A stretch of DNA of 32,560 nt. Source: Actinomycetes bacterium. GTDB taxonomy: Bacteria > Actinomycetota > Acidimicrobiia > Acidimicrobiales > JAKAOS01. The notes under the pieces are model-generated. The model saw only the letters and a list, made by a program, of their open reading frames with translations. It was not told where the DNA came from and did not search any database. The position numbers were made by a program, and so were the translations under genes. Shown here in pieces: positions 24,947-31,930 of this stretch; position 1 is the stretch's first letter; each line of letters starts with the position of its first letter. The stretch lies in contig JAJYPS010000022.1 of NCBI GenBank assembly GCA_021795215.1, positions 1 through 32,560 on the forward strand, written 5' to 3'.

Positions 24947-25423
24947 TCAAGGAACCTGCACTGTCTCTCCCGGCTGGATTGCCGCCCCATGCAGCTGCGC
25001 TTCCATACGCAGCACGACCTGGCGAGGGTCGGAACTTCCTCCTGCCCTCTCCGCGATCGACCACAGCGTGTCCCCCGGCTGCACCACGTAGGTGCGGGAC
25101 GCCACCGACACCGACCCTCCCCCACCGCCGGCAATCGCGCCGATGCCGTACCACCCGGCCGTCAGAGAGGCTGCAAGAAGCCCGATCAGGCCGACCTCCA
25201 CATACAGCTTCGCCACCGACGGCTCGTGCCCGGGCCGGGCCGTACGCGTACGCGGCTCGGCGACGATCCGGCTTCCGACCCGGGAGTGCTGCACCGACCT
25301 TGCTCTCCCGCCACCCCCGGACCCCCTGAACTCCGGTCTTCTCTCCGTACGGCGCGAATACCGGCTTGCGCCGCCGTCGTAGCGAGGTGCGATTCCGGGA
25401 TTCACCAAACATACGTTCGCCAT
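24947..25423 (-). CDS. LysM-domain membrane protein, ChiZ/YneA-like SOS cell-division inhibitor
   Basis: A single-pass protein of about 158 aa. It has an Arg-rich, Gly/Ser-rich disordered cytoplasmic N-terminus, one membrane helix (starting LYVEVGLIGLL, about 73-98) and an extracellular LysM domain (YVVQPGDTLWSIAERA to the end) that binds peptidoglycan. Known relatives beside lexA (ChiZ of Mycobacterium, DivS of Corynebacterium, YneA of Bacillus) stop division during the SOS response. The Arg-rich N-terminus resembles ChiZ in character. ATGs at 25432 and 25423 are both possible. LexA-box-like palindromes lie just upstream of and inside the first codons. The family call from domains is firm; the SOS role is inferred from position and operators. 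Confidence 0.85.
   Translation of the reverse strand: MANVCLVNPGIAPRYDGGASRYSRRTERRPEFRGSGGGGRARSVQHSRVGSRIVAEPRTRTARPGHEPSVAKLYVEVGLIGLLAASLTAGWYGIGAIAGGGGGSVSVASRTYVVQPGDTLWSIAERAGGSSDPRQVVLRMEAQLHGAAIQPGETVQVP
25406..25419 (-). promoter_or_regulatory. LexA box 1 (over the LysM gene 5' end)
   Basis: The minus strand reads CGAAC-GTAT-GTTTG, one mismatch from the actinobacterial LexA box CGAAC-N4-GTTCG. It covers a TATGTT -10-like hexamer (25408-25413) that has TTGAAT 17 bp upstream (25431-25436). Confidence 0.7.
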
Positions 25424-25440
25424 GACGACCATTCAACTAC

Positions 25441-25454
25441 CGAACGTACGTTCG
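25441..25454. promoter_or_regulatory. LexA box 2 (perfect palindrome)
   Basis: CGAACGTACGTTCG is a perfect match to the mycobacterial/actinobacterial LexA box and fully palindromic. It lies 9-18 bp before the LysM gene starts. On the minus strand it sits between TTGACC (25455-25460) and TTGAAT (25431-25436), spaced 18 bp, which would be a classic operator position. Confidence 0.85.
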
Positions 25455-25484
25455 GGTCAAGCGGCGGTCGGACGACCGGAGTCG

Positions 25485-25513
25485 TTGCGAGCCGGCCGCC
25501 CAGCCGATACGGT
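25485..25513 (+). promoter_or_regulatory. Candidate lexA promoter
   Basis: TTGCGA (25485-25490) and TACGGT (25508-25513) are exactly 17 bp apart. Predicted start is near 25520, so LexA box 3 would cover the first transcribed bases. Confidence 0.4.
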
Positions 25514-25526
25514 ACGGGCAAGTAAA

Positions 25527-25540
25527 CGAACATCTGTTCG
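25527..25540. promoter_or_regulatory. LexA box 3 (lexA side)
   Basis: CGAACATCTGTTCG matches CGAAC-N4-GTTCG. It is just downstream of the likely lexA promoter and about 80 bp before the lexA ribosome-binding site, which fits LexA autoregulation. Confidence 0.85.
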
Positions 25541-25604
25541 TGCCGCATTGCTGGCCGGTGTGAGTCGGACGGCGTGGTCGGGACGGCGTGGGCCGGATAT
25601 AGCG

Positions 25605-25613
25605 AAAGGAGGT
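25605..25613 (+). promoter_or_regulatory. Strong ribosome-binding site upstream of lexA
   Basis: AAAGGAGGT is a near-perfect anti-16S match but lies 35 bp before the first ATG (25649), too far to serve it. A CTG at 25622, 9 nt after GGAGG, is in frame with that ATG and would add nine residues. This suggests a CTG start. Confidence 0.6.
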
Positions 25614-25648
25614 AACGTACCCTGACAAGGACAAACGGCAACGACCGG

Positions 25649-26410
25649 ATGGTCCCTGCGGCTCCGAGCAGAGCGCCCGGAGCCCGGACAGGCAAGGGAA
25701 AGAGCGCCGGAGGGGCCGAAGCCGCTCGTCCGATGGGGAAGGTGGGCGCCGAGCATTCGGCCGCCTTGACGGCGGGCAGTCACGGGGGCGCCCTCGGCGG
25801 CAAGAGAAGGCAGATCCTGGACTTCATCGCCGAGCAGCTCCGGCTGAGGGGCTACCCGCCCTCCGTGCGGGAGATTGGCGAGGCAGTCGGACTGTCGTCG
25901 TCCTCGACGGTCCACTCCCACCTTGCCCGGCTCCAGAGCGAAGGCTACCTGCGGAGGGATCCGACCAAGCCGCGTGCGATGGAGGTCCGCTACGAACCGC
26001 TGAGCGGTGCGGCCATCGGGACGAGCCCGGTGAACCACGTGCCGCTGGTGGGCGACGTGGCGGCCGGCACGAGCGTCCTGGCAAGCGAGAACGTGGAGGA
26101 GCTGCTCCCCATACCTCAGGCGTTGACCGGGGCGGGCCAGCTGTTCGCCCTGCGGGTTCGAGGTGAGTCGATGGTCGACGCGGCCATTCTGGACGGCGAC
26201 TACGTAGTGGTGCGGGTGCAGCCGTCGGCTGAGAACGGCGACGTGGTGGTGGCGGCGCTACCGGGGGACGAAGCGACGGTGAAGACGTATCGCCGGAAGG
26301 GTTCCAGGGTGAGCCTCGTGCCGGCGAACGCGGCCATGGAACCGATCGAGCTGGACGCGCGGGATGTGACGATCTACGGACGGGTGGTGAGCGTGCTCAG
26401 GCACCTGTGA
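25649..26410 (+). CDS. lexA: LexA repressor (SOS regulator)
   Basis: Represses DNA-damage genes until RecA-ssDNA stimulates its self-cleavage. The winged helix-turn-helix spans about 52-112 (KRRQILDFIAEQL, GYPPSVREIGEAVGL, STVHSHLARLQSEGYL). The cleavage bond is Ala139-Gly140 (GDVAAGTS). The serine-lysine dyad is Ser174 (RGESM) and Lys212 (TVKTY). A disordered Ala/Gly-rich N-terminus of about 50 residues precedes the HTH, longer than usual. The first ATG is given here, but a CTG at 25622 with a strong ribosome-binding site may be the true start. The gene is divergent from the LysM gene across three LexA boxes, and its last 14 bp overlap the convergent dapE gene. Confidence 0.95.
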   Translation: MVPAAPSRAPGARTGKGKSAGGAEAARPMGKVGAEHSAALTAGSHGGALGGKRRQILDFIAEQLRLRGYPPSVREIGEAVGLSSSSTVHSHLARLQSEGYLRRDPTKPRAMEVRYEPLSGAAIGTSPVNHVPLVGDVAAGTSVLASENVEELLPIPQALTGAGQLFALRVRGESMVDAAILDGDYVVVRVQPSAENGDVVVAALPGDEATVKTYRRKGSRVSLVPANAAMEPIELDARDVTIYGRVVSVLRHL

Positions 26411-27497
26411 GCAGTCGGGCGAGGACGGTGGCGACGGTGTCCAGCTCTTCCCGGTCCACCCACTCGTCGGGCGTGTGAGCCAGGAGGGGATCGCCCGGTC
26501 CGAAGTTGGCGGCGGGGATGCCGAGGGACGCGAACCGTGAGACGTCGGTCCATCCGAGCTTGGCGCGAGGCGGGGAACCACTGAGCCGGAGGAGGTGGGC
26601 GAGGAGCGGCTGCGAGAGATGAGGAAGCGCACCGGGAGCGACGTCCAGCAGTTCGACGGTGTCGTCGGTGCCGAGGAAAGGAGTGAGAAGGCTGCGTATG
26701 GCGGCCACCGCCGAGTCGGGATCACGGTCCGGCGCGAAGCGGTGGTTCAGCACCAGGGTTGCGGCATCGGGCACCACGTTGCCCGCCACGCCGCCAGTGA
26801 CGCCGACTGCCTGGAGCGCCTCCCTGAACCGGCACCCGTCGAGCATCGGCTGCCGACCCTGCCAGCGCTCCACCGCAGTGAGCAGTGGCGCCAACCGGTG
26901 CACGGCATTTGTGCCGGCCCACGGCCTGGCAGTGTGTGCTCTGCGGCCCACCAGGTTCACGCCGAGACGGAGAGTGCCCTGGCATCCCGCTTCTACTACG
27001 GCGCCGGTCGGCTCGGCGAGGATGGCGGCGTCCCCCTGCAGCAGTTCGGGGCACTCCCTCTGCAGGTGGCCCAGCCCGTTGTGCTCCTGCGCGATCTCCT
27101 CTGCGACGTAGAAGATCCAGGTGACGTCCACGGCTGGATTCGTCACGACTTGGGCCAACCACAGCAGCACCGCCAGGCCCCCCTTCATGTCGGCCGCTCC
27201 CAGCCCGTACAGCCGGTCGCCTTCGATGCGGGGCTGCTGGTTGCCGGCCGGAGGAACGGTGTCCAGATGGCCGGCGAGCACGATGCGCCGTTCACGGCCC
27301 CCCTGGGTGCGGGCGACCAGGTTGTCTCCGATCCTGACCACGTCGAGCCCGGGCCGGGACACCAGAGCCTGGTCGACGAAGTCGGCGATCGCCGATTCGG
27401 CTCGGCTCTGGGACGGGATGGCTATCAGTTCGGCGGTCCGTTCGACCAGTCCCTGAGGATGCGGCGGGACCGGTGCATCGGCCGCCTTGGCGGTCAC
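26397..27497 (-). CDS. dapE: Succinyl-diaminopimelate desuccinylase
   Basis: Zinc M20-family hydrolase that removes succinate from N-succinyl-LL-DAP in the meso-DAP/lysine pathway. Metal ligands are in AGHLDTVPP (His77, Asp79 as helper), GLGAADMKGG (bridging Asp103), VAEEIAQ (catalytic Glu133, ligand Glu134), the AEPTG motif, and LLAHTPDEW near the end. From the GTG at 27497 it has 366 aa, normal for the family. That start has no clear ribosome-binding site, and the frame is open well into dapD, so the start is uncertain. It lies 67 bp after dapD and is last in the dap cluster. Confidence 0.93.
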   Translation of the reverse strand: MTAKAADAPVPPHPQGLVERTAELIAIPSQSRAESAIADFVDQALVSRPGLDVVRIGDNLVARTQGGRERRIVLAGHLDTVPPAGNQQPRIEGDRLYGLGAADMKGGLAVLLWLAQVVTNPAVDVTWIFYVAEEIAQEHNGLGHLQRECPELLQGDAAILAEPTGAVVEAGCQGTLRLGVNLVGRRAHTARPWAGTNAVHRLAPLLTAVERWQGRQPMLDGCRFREALQAVGVTGGVAGNVVPDAATLVLNHRFAPDRDPDSAVAAIRSLLTPFLGTDDTVELLDVAPGALPHLSQPLLAHLLRLSGSPPRAKLGWTDVSRFASLGIPAANFGPGDPLLAHTPDEWVDREELDTVATVLARLLTGA

Positions 27498-27564
27498 CAA
27501 GGCGAGGCTGGTCCACGCCGCCGGCCGCCGCCGCGGGTCGAATGGGCGGCCGGGTCGAGCCGGG

Positions 27565-28389
27565 TCAGACAGCCGCCCCGTGTGCCCGCAGCAGCTGCTC
27601 CAGCGCAGCTTTGTCGTGCCGCCGTCCCTCGTCCAGCCGCCGGATGACCAGAACGCACGGCAGGAAGAACTCGCCCCCGGGCAGCTCCCGCCTTCGCGAG
27701 GCTCCGATCGCCACGCACCAGGGAGGCACCTCTCCCCGGGACAGCTCCGCTCCCGTCTCGCCATCGATCACAGGGATGGACGGATTGAGGATCACACCGG
27801 CCCCGATGACTGCGCCCTGTCCCACCCGAGCACCTTCGGTGATCATCGCCCGGCTGCCGATCAACACGTCGTCACCCACCACGACCGGCCTCGCCTGCGG
27901 AGGCTCCAGCACTCCCCCCAGCCCGACTCCGCCGGAGAGATGCACCCTCTCGCCGACCTGAGCCGCGGAGCCGACGGTGGCCCAAGTGTCGACCATGGTG
28001 CCGGCTCCCACCCACGCTCCGATGTTGACGTAGCTGGGCATCATCACGACACCGGGACCCAGGTAGGCACCGAAGCGAGCGGAGGCACCCGGCACCACCC
28101 TGACGCCGGCATCTGCGTAGCCGTGCTTGAGCGGCAGCCGGTCGGCATACTCGAAGGGGCCCAGCTCCGTGACCATCAGCCTCTGCAGCCGGAACGACAG
28201 GAGTATGGCCTTCTTGATCCAGGCGTGAACTACGACGGAATCGTCGGTGCCGACTTCCGCCACCCGGATGCGCCCACTGTCCAGCTCCCGCAGCACCCCG
28301 TACACGACCGCCCAGGCGTCGCCGTCGTCCGGGCCCAGGTCGTCCCTCTTCTCCCAAAGCTGCTCCACCGCCACTTCGTCTGCGCTCAT
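27565..28389 (-). CDS. dapD: Tetrahydrodipicolinate N-succinyltransferase
   Basis: Adds succinyl from succinyl-CoA to tetrahydrodipicolinate, the entry to the succinylase branch of DAP synthesis. It is a left-handed beta-helix (hexapeptide) protein. IKKAILLSFRL, then MMPSYVNIGAWVGAGTMVDTWATVGS and VHLSGGVGLGGVLEPPQA closely match the E. coli-type enzyme (about 274 aa), not the roughly 317-aa mycobacterial DapD. The ATG at 28389 was chosen; a GTG at 28398 three codons upstream is also possible. It lies 18 bp after dapC. The E. coli-like form in an actinobacterial operon is notable. Confidence 0.93.
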   Translation of the reverse strand: MSADEVAVEQLWEKRDDLGPDDGDAWAVVYGVLRELDSGRIRVAEVGTDDSVVVHAWIKKAILLSFRLQRLMVTELGPFEYADRLPLKHGYADAGVRVVPGASARFGAYLGPGVVMMPSYVNIGAWVGAGTMVDTWATVGSAAQVGERVHLSGGVGLGGVLEPPQARPVVVGDDVLIGSRAMITEGARVGQGAVIGAGVILNPSIPVIDGETGAELSRGEVPPWCVAIGASRRRELPGGEFFLPCVLVIRRLDEGRRHDKAALEQLLRAHGAAV

Positions 28390-28407
28390 TGCCCGCACCG
28401 TAGCCCG

Positions 28408-29583
28408 TCAGAGCGCTTCCAGCCTCCCGGCGACCAGCTGCAACCGCTCCAACGGGGCCACCGCCGCCACCCGCACGAAGCACTCCTCCGTGCCGTAGAA
28501 CTGGCCGGGGCTGACCAGCACCCCCGCCGATCTGGCCAACCACTCGGCGAGCGGCCACCCGCCGGACCCACCAAGCTGCTCAGCCAGATGTGCGCCGGGA
28601 GCCACCCACAGGTAGAACGTGCCGGCCGGAGCGTCGACCGCCAGACCCGCCTCGCCGAACGCCCGGAGGAGGAGCGCAAGGCGCTCTCGGTAGCGCTCCC
28701 TCTGGGACCGGACGTGCGAATCGTCATCAAGTGCCACCACCGCCGCGGCCTGAACCGGTCCGGGGACCATGAACCCGGCGTGCTTTCGCACCTCGGCCAG
28801 GAAGTGCACAGTGTCGGGATCCCCTGCGAAGAACCCGGCACGCATGCCCGCCATGTTGGATCGCTTGGACAGCGAGTGCACCGCCAACACGCCTTCGACA
28901 CCCTGCTCCAGGATGGATCTGGGCTTCCCCTGCCAAGTGAACTCGGCGTAGCACTCGTCGCTCGCCACGAGGACCCCGTTGCGCCGTCCCCAGTCGGCTG
29001 CTTCCACCAGACCGTCCAGCGCTCCGGTGGGATTGGCAGGAGAGTTGATCCAGCAGACCAGCCCCCGAGCGACGTCGGCCGGATGGAGAAGGTCGAACCG
29101 AGACCGTCCGTCAGGGCCGGCGGGCACCGGCACTGCTCGGCAACCGGCCAGCCGAGCCCCCATCGCATAGGTGGGATAGGACACGGCAGGGAAGAAGACG
29201 ACGTCCCGGTCGGGCCGGCGGAGCCGGAGCCAGCCCGGCAGGCCGGCCACCAGCTCCTTCGAGCCGATGCAGGCGGCCACCGACGAAGGATCGACGTTGG
29301 CTCCGAAGCGGCGGCCCAACCAGTCGCAAGCCGCTGCCCGGAACCGGGCACTGCCCGCAGAGGACGGGTAGCCGTGCTCGCTGCCAGAAGATGCCAGCGC
29401 GTGGATGACCTTGTCGGGGGCTGGATCGCATGGTGTCCCGATGGAAAGGTCCACCATGCCGCCCGCATGGCCCCTGGCGAGCTGGCCCACGTGCGACAGG
29501 CCGTCATACGGGTAGGGCGGCAGCTCGAACACCTGCCCAGGGGCGGCAGCTCCGGCGTTCGAATGCTCGCCCGGACCGGTCAA
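28408..29583 (-). CDS. dapC: PLP aminotransferase, probably N-succinyldiaminopimelate aminotransferase DapC
   Basis: Class I/II aminotransferase of 391 aa. It has the early FELPPYPYDGL segment, SKELVAGLP, NSPANPTG (NPTG 184-187), SDECYAEF (Asp209, Tyr212) and the PLP lysine in HSLSKRSNMAG (Lys240). The closest functional assignment is the actinobacterial DapC group, which converts N-succinyl-2-amino-6-oxopimelate with glutamate. Its place between dapF/hflX and dapD/dapE supports this strongly. The TTG start at 29583 overlaps the hflX stop as TTGA; the frame is open further into hflX, but conserved sequence starts only after about residue 18. Other aminotransferase substrates are possible but less likely. 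Confidence 0.88.
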   Translation of the reverse strand: MTGPGEHSNAGAAAPGQVFELPPYPYDGLSHVGQLARGHAGGMVDLSIGTPCDPAPDKVIHALASSGSEHGYPSSAGSARFRAAACDWLGRRFGANVDPSSVAACIGSKELVAGLPGWLRLRRPDRDVVFFPAVSYPTYAMGARLAGCRAVPVPAGPDGRSRFDLLHPADVARGLVCWINSPANPTGALDGLVEAADWGRRNGVLVASDECYAEFTWQGKPRSILEQGVEGVLAVHSLSKRSNMAGMRAGFFAGDPDTVHFLAEVRKHAGFMVPGPVQAAAVVALDDDSHVRSQRERYRERLALLLRAFGEAGLAVDAPAGTFYLWVAPGAHLAEQLGGSGGWPLAEWLARSAGVLVSPGQFYGTEECFVRVAAVAPLERLQLVAGRLEAL

Positions 29584-30845
29584 CCGACCACCACGAACTC
29601 CGAGAAGCGTCCCGTGCCGGCCCTCTCCAGCCGAGCCCTGATCCGGACACCCGCCTCCTCGTACGACTCGGACAGCACTTCTCCCTCCCGGTGCAGCGCC
29701 GCCACCACGTCCCCCCTTTCCCACGGCACGAACAGCTCGGTGATGGCCGCCAGCGAACGGAGCCGGTCCGACATCGCCACGAGCAGGGCGTCGATCCCGG
29801 TCCCGGTCTGGGCGGACACCGCGACCGACCCGCCGTGCGCGCCCCGGAGGCGGTCAGCCTCGGTCGGGGCGACGTCGGATTTGTTGAACGCAAGCAGCTC
29901 CGGCACGTCGCCTGCGCCGATCTCCGCCAGCACCGCTCGGACAGCCGCCATCTGGTGCTCCGCGTCCGAAGCGGCGGCGTCGACCACGTGCACCAGCAGA
30001 TCGGACTCGGCCACCACCTCGAGGGTCGAATGGAACGACTCGATCAGCTGGTGGGGCAGCTTGCGGACGAAGCCGACCGTGTCCGAGCAGAGCACCCGCT
30101 CGCCTCCGGGCAGCTCCAACCTCCTGGTGCGAGGGTCCAACGTGGCGAACAGGCGATCCTCCACCAGCACGCCGGCATCGGTCAGCCTGTTCAGCAGAGT
30201 GGACTTGCCGGCGTTGGTGTAGCCGACGAGGGAGACGGTGTGCAGCCCCGACCGTGCTCGGGCCTTGCGCTGCACCCGCCGCGTGTCACGAAGATGGCGC
30301 AGGTCCTGTTCCAACCGGGTGATGCGGCGTTGGATCCGGCGGCGATCCACTTCCAGCTGGGTCTCACCGGGACCTCTGGTACCGATCTGCCCCGCCTGCT
30401 GGGAGAGGGAAGAGCCGCGCCCCCGCAGCCGTGGGAGCCGGTAACGCAGCAGCGCCAGCTCGACCTGGGCACGCCCTTCCGGCGTCCGGGCGTTCTGGGC
30501 GAAGATGTCCAGGATCACCGCCGTCCGGTCTATGGCCGTCCTACCCAGCATCTTCTCCAGGTTTCGTTGCTGGGCCGGGCTCAACTCGTCGTCGAACACG
30601 ACCGTGTCCGCGTCCACCTGCTCCGACAGCTCGTGGAGCTCGGCGGCCTTGCCCTTGCCCACGTACGTCGCCGGGTCGGGACGATCACGCCTCTGCAGCA
30701 CCCTGGCCGCCTCGTCTGCACCGGCAGTGTCCACCAGCTGGCTCAACTCGTCGAGACCCTCCTCGACCTCCGCCACGGGCACCGGTGGGATGGCAACCCC
30801 CACGAGCACGATCCGCTCCCTGAAGCCCCTCTCGATAAGACTCAA
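29580..30845 (-). CDS. hflX: GTPase HflX
   Basis: Ribosome-associated GTPase that splits stalled or stressed ribosomes. The N-terminal HflX domain (about 25-135) has DPATYVGKGK and DDELSPAQQRNLEK. A Gly-rich linker has GRGSSLSQQAGQIGTRGPGETQLE (about 142-165, in pieces), then helices, then the G domain: GYTNAGKST (208-216), Thr235, DTVGF (255-259) and NKSD (321-324). Length 421 aa is normal. The TTG start shares bases with the dapF stop (TTGA), and its own stop does the same with dapC, so three genes are chained by this overlap. miaA-dapF-hflX order is as in M. tuberculosis. Confidence 0.95.
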   Translation of the reverse strand: MSLIERGFRERIVLVGVAIPPVPVAEVEEGLDELSQLVDTAGADEAARVLQRRDRPDPATYVGKGKAAELHELSEQVDADTVVFDDELSPAQQRNLEKMLGRTAIDRTAVILDIFAQNARTPEGRAQVELALLRYRLPRLRGRGSSLSQQAGQIGTRGPGETQLEVDRRRIQRRITRLEQDLRHLRDTRRVQRKARARSGLHTVSLVGYTNAGKSTLLNRLTDAGVLVEDRLFATLDPRTRRLELPGGERVLCSDTVGFVRKLPHQLIESFHSTLEVVAESDLLVHVVDAAASDAEHQMAAVRAVLAEIGAGDVPELLAFNKSDVAPTEADRLRGAHGGSVAVSAQTGTGIDALLVAMSDRLRSLAAITELFVPWERGDVVAALHREGEVLSESYEEAGVRIRARLERAGTGRFSEFVVVG

Positions 30846-31930
30846 GCCGTGGCCTTTCTGGTGTGTTCCGATTCGCCCGGCGGTGCCAATTTCCCGAGGG
30901 GCGCCGATTTCCCGAGGGGCGCCGTTTCCTCGGGAGGGGCCGTTTCGCCGAGGGGGGCCGTTTCCTCGGGAGCTGATTCCCAGGGTGCTGCCGATGCTTC
31001 GGGGAATGCCGATCCCCTGTATGGTGCCGCTGCGCCGAGGGATGCGGGTCGGCCGGCTGGCGCGGAGGCACTCCGGACGCCCTCCTCATGCTGAGCGAGG
31101 AGTGCGCTCGGGTCGACTTCCACCGCGCCGACGTACGCAGACGGTCCAGAAAGTGTTGCCTCTGTTCCGATCGGTCCCAGGTCGACCTCCAGCGGACCTC
31201 CCGGATTACGAACCGTCACCGCCTGACCGGCCCGCCCCCACATCCTGGCCGCAGCAGCCGCAGCCACGGAGCCAGTGCCGCACGCCCGAGTAATACCTAC
31301 TCCTCGCTCCCAGACCCTCAGGGACAGGCCGCCCTCGGGAGCAGCCGCTATCCATTCGACGTTGCTTCCGGTGGCCGCTTCGAGAGCGGGGCCGATGCGA
31401 TGCAACGGCAACGACGCCAACTCCTCCGTGCTCTCCACCCAGAGCACGACGTGAGGGTTCCCCATCGACACGGCGCGACCCTCCCATCGGCCGGCCTCGG
31501 CGGACGTAGAAGTCAGATCGGTCCAGCAGCACTCTTCGAGCACTCGCGGAACCCCCATGCCGAGCGTCACTACAACGACGCCGTCGGCAGACGCCGACTC
31601 CACGCGAACGCTTCGCCTGCCGGCATCCGTTTCGACCGCGAAGTCCGCTTCGCTGACCAGCGACGCCATCGTCACTGCCTGTGCCATGCAGCGAAGGCCG
31701 TTGCCCGACATCTCCGCAGGTCGACCGTCGGCGTTCCGCAGCTCCATCCTCACCTGCGCTCCCGATTCGGCCCCAGCGAGCGGCGTCGCCCGGATGATGC
31801 CGTCCGCGCCGACACCCAGCCGCCGGTCGCACAGGGCCCTCGCCAGCCGAGCGTCCAGTGGCCATCGCCGCTCGGGATCGACCACGACCAAGAAGTCGTT
31901 CCCCAGGCCGTGGTGCTTCGTCAGCCGCAA
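30842..31930 (-). CDS. dapF: Diaminopimelate epimerase with repeat-rich C-terminal extension
   Basis: Cofactor-free epimerase that turns LL-DAP into meso-DAP using two cysteines. They are Cys81 (MSGNGLRCMAQA) and Cys217 (ACGTGSVA). The N-terminus (TKHHGLGNDF) matches the family exactly, which supports the unusual TTG start at 31930, overlapping the miaA stop by 10 nt. The enzyme normally ends near residue 280; here about 80 more residues follow, largely six-residue units such as ETAPLG and KSAPLG derived from an 18-bp DNA repeat. The extension is likely disordered. meso-DAP is needed for both peptidoglycan and lysine (lysA lies in this window). Confidence 0.95.
   Translation of the reverse strand: MRLTKHHGLGNDFLVVVDPERRWPLDARLARALCDRRLGVGADGIIRATPLAGAESGAQVRMELRNADGRPAEMSGNGLRCMAQAVTMASLVSEADFAVETDAGRRSVRVESASADGVVVVTLGMGVPRVLEECCWTDLTSTSAEAGRWEGRAVSMGNPHVVLWVESTEELASLPLHRIGPALEAATGSNVEWIAAAPEGGLSLRVWERGVGITRACGTGSVAAAAAARMWGRAGQAVTVRNPGGPLEVDLGPIGTEATLSGPSAYVGAVEVDPSALLAQHEEGVRSASAPAGRPASLGAAAPYRGSAFPEASAAPWESAPEETAPLGETAPPEETAPLGKSAPLGKLAPPGESEHTRKATA
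30875..30982 (-). repeat. About six tandem 18-bp repeats in the dapF 3' end
   Basis: Units begin at 30875, 30893, 30911, 30929, 30947 and 30965; the best pair, from 30893, reads CCCGAGGGGCGCCGATTT then CCCGAGGGGCGCCGTTTC. Outer units are more diverged. The period is a multiple of three, so copy changes keep the frame. They encode the ETAPLG-like tail of DapF. Confidence 0.85.

Noticed and set aside
22615-25134. An 839-codon minus-strand open frame across the DUF3048 gene and part of pfkA and nrdR
   Set aside because: It has low-complexity composition, lies opposite a clear lipoprotein gene, and has no ribosome-binding site or homology pattern.
25422-25625. A 67-codon plus-strand frame between the LysM gene and lexA, ending at the lexA CTG
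   Set aside because: It starts opposite the LysM gene start, runs through two LexA boxes and the lexA promoter, and has no ribosome-binding site. A leader peptide is not supported.
27487-30222. A 911-codon plus-strand open frame antisense to dapE, dapD, dapC and hflX
   Set aside because: Its translation is Arg/His/Gln/Pro-rich without any family pattern. It is the expected by-product of high-GC third codon positions opposite real genes.
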